Shown here piece by piece: positions 62,360 to 64,000 of a stretch of 64,000 nt of DNA. Under the pieces are notes generated by a model. It saw only the letters and a program-made list of their open reading frames with translations. It ran no database searches and was not told where the DNA came from. The DNA is taken from contig CAYPOM010000001.1 in NCBI GenBank assembly GCA_964412505.1, forward strand, positions 96,121 to 160,120, read 5' to 3'. Position 1 is the stretch's first letter; the number at the start of each line of letters is the position of its first letter. The translations under genes and the position numbers were made by a program. The stretch is from CAYLKK01 sp964412505 (lineage in GTDB: Bacteria; Pseudomonadota; Alphaproteobacteria; UBA3830; CAYLKK01).

Positions 62360-63460
62360 TTATTTGCCGTTTGTTATATATTTATCTCTAGCTTGCTCGT
62401 TTCCATTTATCCATGCTTCAATATCTTCCTCTTTAATTTCTTCATCTTTAATTTGCACATTATCATCAGATCCTTCTAGTAACGCATTTAATTCTTCATC
62501 CGTAACTTGAATTTCGTCTGTTTCGTCTTTTATGTCATCAGTAATGTTTATTTTCTTTATAGTGCTAATATCAGAGTTTGACATTACATATGGCATGACA
62601 ATCTTTATTACATATTGTAGTATATTATTAACATGAGCTGTCTTTGCGATTACATCAAAAGATTTTTTTTGCTTATCTATCTCGCTATTTGCTTTTTTAA
62701 AGTTATTATGTTTTATTATTAATTCACTTAATGCTTTTTTCAAAATATTAGCTGTTCGCTGTATTTTTGATATATCTAAGCGAATGGCGTTATAAATTTT
62801 ATTCCTTTGCTGAATCTCGTATTTAGCATATTTTTCATGAGAGTTACTTCGAATTTGTTTCATTATCTTCTCATAGTCATCGCTTTGTTTATATATCGAA
62901 GAATTTAAAAATATATGCTTTTTAAGGATATTTAGAGTTTCAGTTACGCCGTAAATTTTTATAAGTAATCTTCTGATATCTCTGTTATTATAATCATAAA
63001 CTTTGTTTTCTAGCAATGAAACAATGTCTTTGTTATTGTATGCATGACTTTGCGACAATATTTCCTCAGAGCAATGTTTGTGAATATCAGACAATATATT
63101 CAATATTCCGCGTTCTTTCGTTGAGAACTCTTTAAGCACATTTAGTAGTTTTTCAAGATTTTCGTTCGAAATTTTTTCTTGTGCTTGATTCAATAATTTC
63201 ATTCCGATTTTTTTACGTATAGACTTTGTGCCTCTTGTTCGTACAAGTTCTATATCTTTCTGCATGTTATATGTAATATATAAAAGCAAATCGGCGTATT
63301 GTGGTAAGATTGAATCATGTATTTTTTGCGTTTTTGCTGTATAATTTCGCATTTCTGCATCGTGATGATTAATTTGCTTGTGAGTTGCTAAAGCATTTAC
63401 AGTATACACTGAACTTAAAATCATATAACACAACACGCAAACATTCAAATTCATTCTCAT
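62360..63460 (-). CDS. Exported helical protein of unknown function
   Basis: The frame is open from 63571, but the ATG at 63460 (or 63454) gives a proper signal peptide (MRMNLNVCVLCYMILSSVYT, cleavage probably after VNA), so I use it. The 366-residue protein is mostly charged helices with coiled-coil character (KKALSELIIKHNNFKKANSE). It ends in an acidic tail (QVTDEELNALLEGSDDNVQI, KDEEIKEEDIEAWING). No family is recognised. No good ribosome site is visible. It is convergent with the nrd-dapF unit and diverges from the gene at 63725. Confidence 0.6.
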   Translation of the reverse strand: MRMNLNVCVLCYMILSSVYTVNALATHKQINHHDAEMRNYTAKTQKIHDSILPQYADLLLYITYNMQKDIELVRTRGTKSIRKKIGMKLLNQAQEKISNENLEKLLNVLKEFSTKERGILNILSDIHKHCSEEILSQSHAYNNKDIVSLLENKVYDYNNRDIRRLLIKIYGVTETLNILKKHIFLNSSIYKQSDDYEKIMKQIRSNSHEKYAKYEIQQRNKIYNAIRLDISKIQRTANILKKALSELIIKHNNFKKANSEIDKQKKSFDVIAKTAHVNNILQYVIKIVMPYVMSNSDISTIKKINITDDIKDETDEIQVTDEELNALLEGSDDNVQIKDEEIKEEDIEAWINGNEQARDKYITNGK

Positions 63461-63617
63461 ATATTTTTGACCGAATAAATGACATTGCGACAATATTAGC
63501 ATTAAAAGTTTAATTATGCGCAAAAAAGTACAAATTAAATCTCTTACAAAAGAATGATTTATTTCGCGCATTTAGCATATAAAATGTACTTGGTTGTAGT
63601 ATATTTTATAGCAATCA

Positions 63618-63648
63618 CTCCGTTCTACTTCTATTTCTAATCTGCAAT
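63618..63648. repeat. Short intergenic repeat, copy 2
   Basis: See 62312-62342. This copy lies immediately upstream of the -35 region of the next gene. Confidence 0.35.
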
Positions 63649-63653
63649 TTCTC

Positions 63654-63682
63654 TTGACGTTTTCCTATTGCTCAACTATATA
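63654..63682 (+). promoter_or_regulatory. Promoter of the secreted-protein gene at 63725
   Basis: TTGACG at 63654-63659 and TATATA at 63677-63682 are 17 bp apart. The region matches the orphan promoter at 23634 closely through TAAATTAATATA. Confidence 0.6.
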
Positions 63683-63724
63683 AATTAATATAACATTAAA
63701 AACGTTTTTATTTGTAGGTGTAAA

Positions 63725-64000
63725 ATGACAAAAAATAGATTATTGGCGACAAGTATAGTTGCTTTAGGAATGTTTTATAGCGCAGAAGGGATGCAAAATG
63801 CGCTTAACAATGCACAGGTTAGTAAGCAACCTGATACTTGCGAGTATATAGTATATGGTACAAATAATGCAGATTCTGTACACTCAGATGATAATCGCTA
63901 TTTCATTCCTTTGCACTTATTTCAAAACTTACCAGAAAATGAAACTCAAGATCACTGGCTATTAGATTCATCTATGTCATATTTGTTTCACTTAGAAAGT
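63725..64000 (+). CDS. Secreted protein, N-terminal part (runs off the window)
   Basis: The ATG at 63725 follows TAGGTG. The 92 visible codons begin MTKNRLLATSIVALGMFYSA EGM, the same signal peptide as the LRR protein at 9436, identical in DNA over 63 bases. The mature part (NALNNAQVSKQPDTCEYIV...) is unrelated to the LRR protein. No domain is recognised in the visible part. Confidence 0.75.
   Translation, partial: MTKNRLLATSIVALGMFYSAEGMQNALNNAQVSKQPDTCEYIVYGTNNADSVHSDDNRYFIPLHLFQNLPENETQDHWLLDSSMSYLFHLES

Overview
The window is AT-rich bacterial DNA with tightly packed genes. I read it as an alphaproteobacterium, probably host-associated. The supporting signs are an RpoH-type sigma factor, a fused folK-folP gene, a HemY_N/zinc-ribbon protein, hdaA beside a PerM-like permease, a parS site inside rsmG, thiolase and PHB-depolymerase genes, and many secreted proteins of unknown function. 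One secreted leucine-rich-repeat protein carries a segment I associate with BspA-like proteins of Entamoeba. Together with an oxygen-independent (class III) ribonucleotide reductase this suggests contact with an anaerobic protist host. The order (Holosporales-like, RF32-like or other) cannot be settled from this sequence.

Layout. 1-9.3 kb: thiolase, rpoH, two unknown secreted or anchored proteins, PHB depolymerase, fmt, a HemY_N protein, a voltage-gated-type cation channel and an FkbM methyltransferase. 9.4-11.4 kb: the secreted LRR protein. 11.5-16.0 kb: tRNA-Arg, obgE, folB-folKP-rsmG with an internal parS, and tRNA-Thr(CGT). 16.3-19.6 kb: two large exported proteins of unknown function. 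19.9-22.1 kb: tRNA-Phe, tRNA-Ser and tRNA-Trp, then secE-nusG-rplM-rpsI. 22.2-23.5 kb: clpX.

23.6-34.8 kb is a decayed accessory region. It holds an IS630-type transposase remnant, fragments of a large exoprotein, vapBC, a frameshifted antibiotic-kinase-like gene, a frameshifted ABC-F gene, a 52-bp copy of the 3' half of tRNA-Thr(CGT) next to a tyrosine recombinase, a candidate secreted deaminase, a HEPN/MNT pair set between two copies of an exoprotein tail, a detached C-terminal piece of an LRR protein with its terminator, and a broken ATPase gene.

34.9-52.4 kb is one continuous str-S10-spc-alpha ribosomal cluster from rpsL to rplQ. Its genes are separated by 0-27 bases, it includes fusA, tuf, secY, adk and rpoA, and a strong terminator closes it. 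52.4-57.9 kb is a minus-strand operon (MFS transporter, pheT, PerM-like permease, hdaA), with tRNA-Thr(GGT) upstream.

58.3-62.1 kb is the anaerobic nucleotide-reduction operon. NrdD stops before its glycyl-radical domain, which is encoded by a separate 57-codon gene with its own ribosome binding site, followed by nrdG and dapF. The window ends with an unknown exported protein and the start of a gene whose signal-peptide DNA is identical over 63 bases to that of the LRR protein 54 kb away. The points most worth following are the split NrdD, the LRR protein with protist-like sequence, the shared signal-peptide and C-terminal cassettes, the inverted tRNA-Thr att-like pair, and parS inside rsmG.
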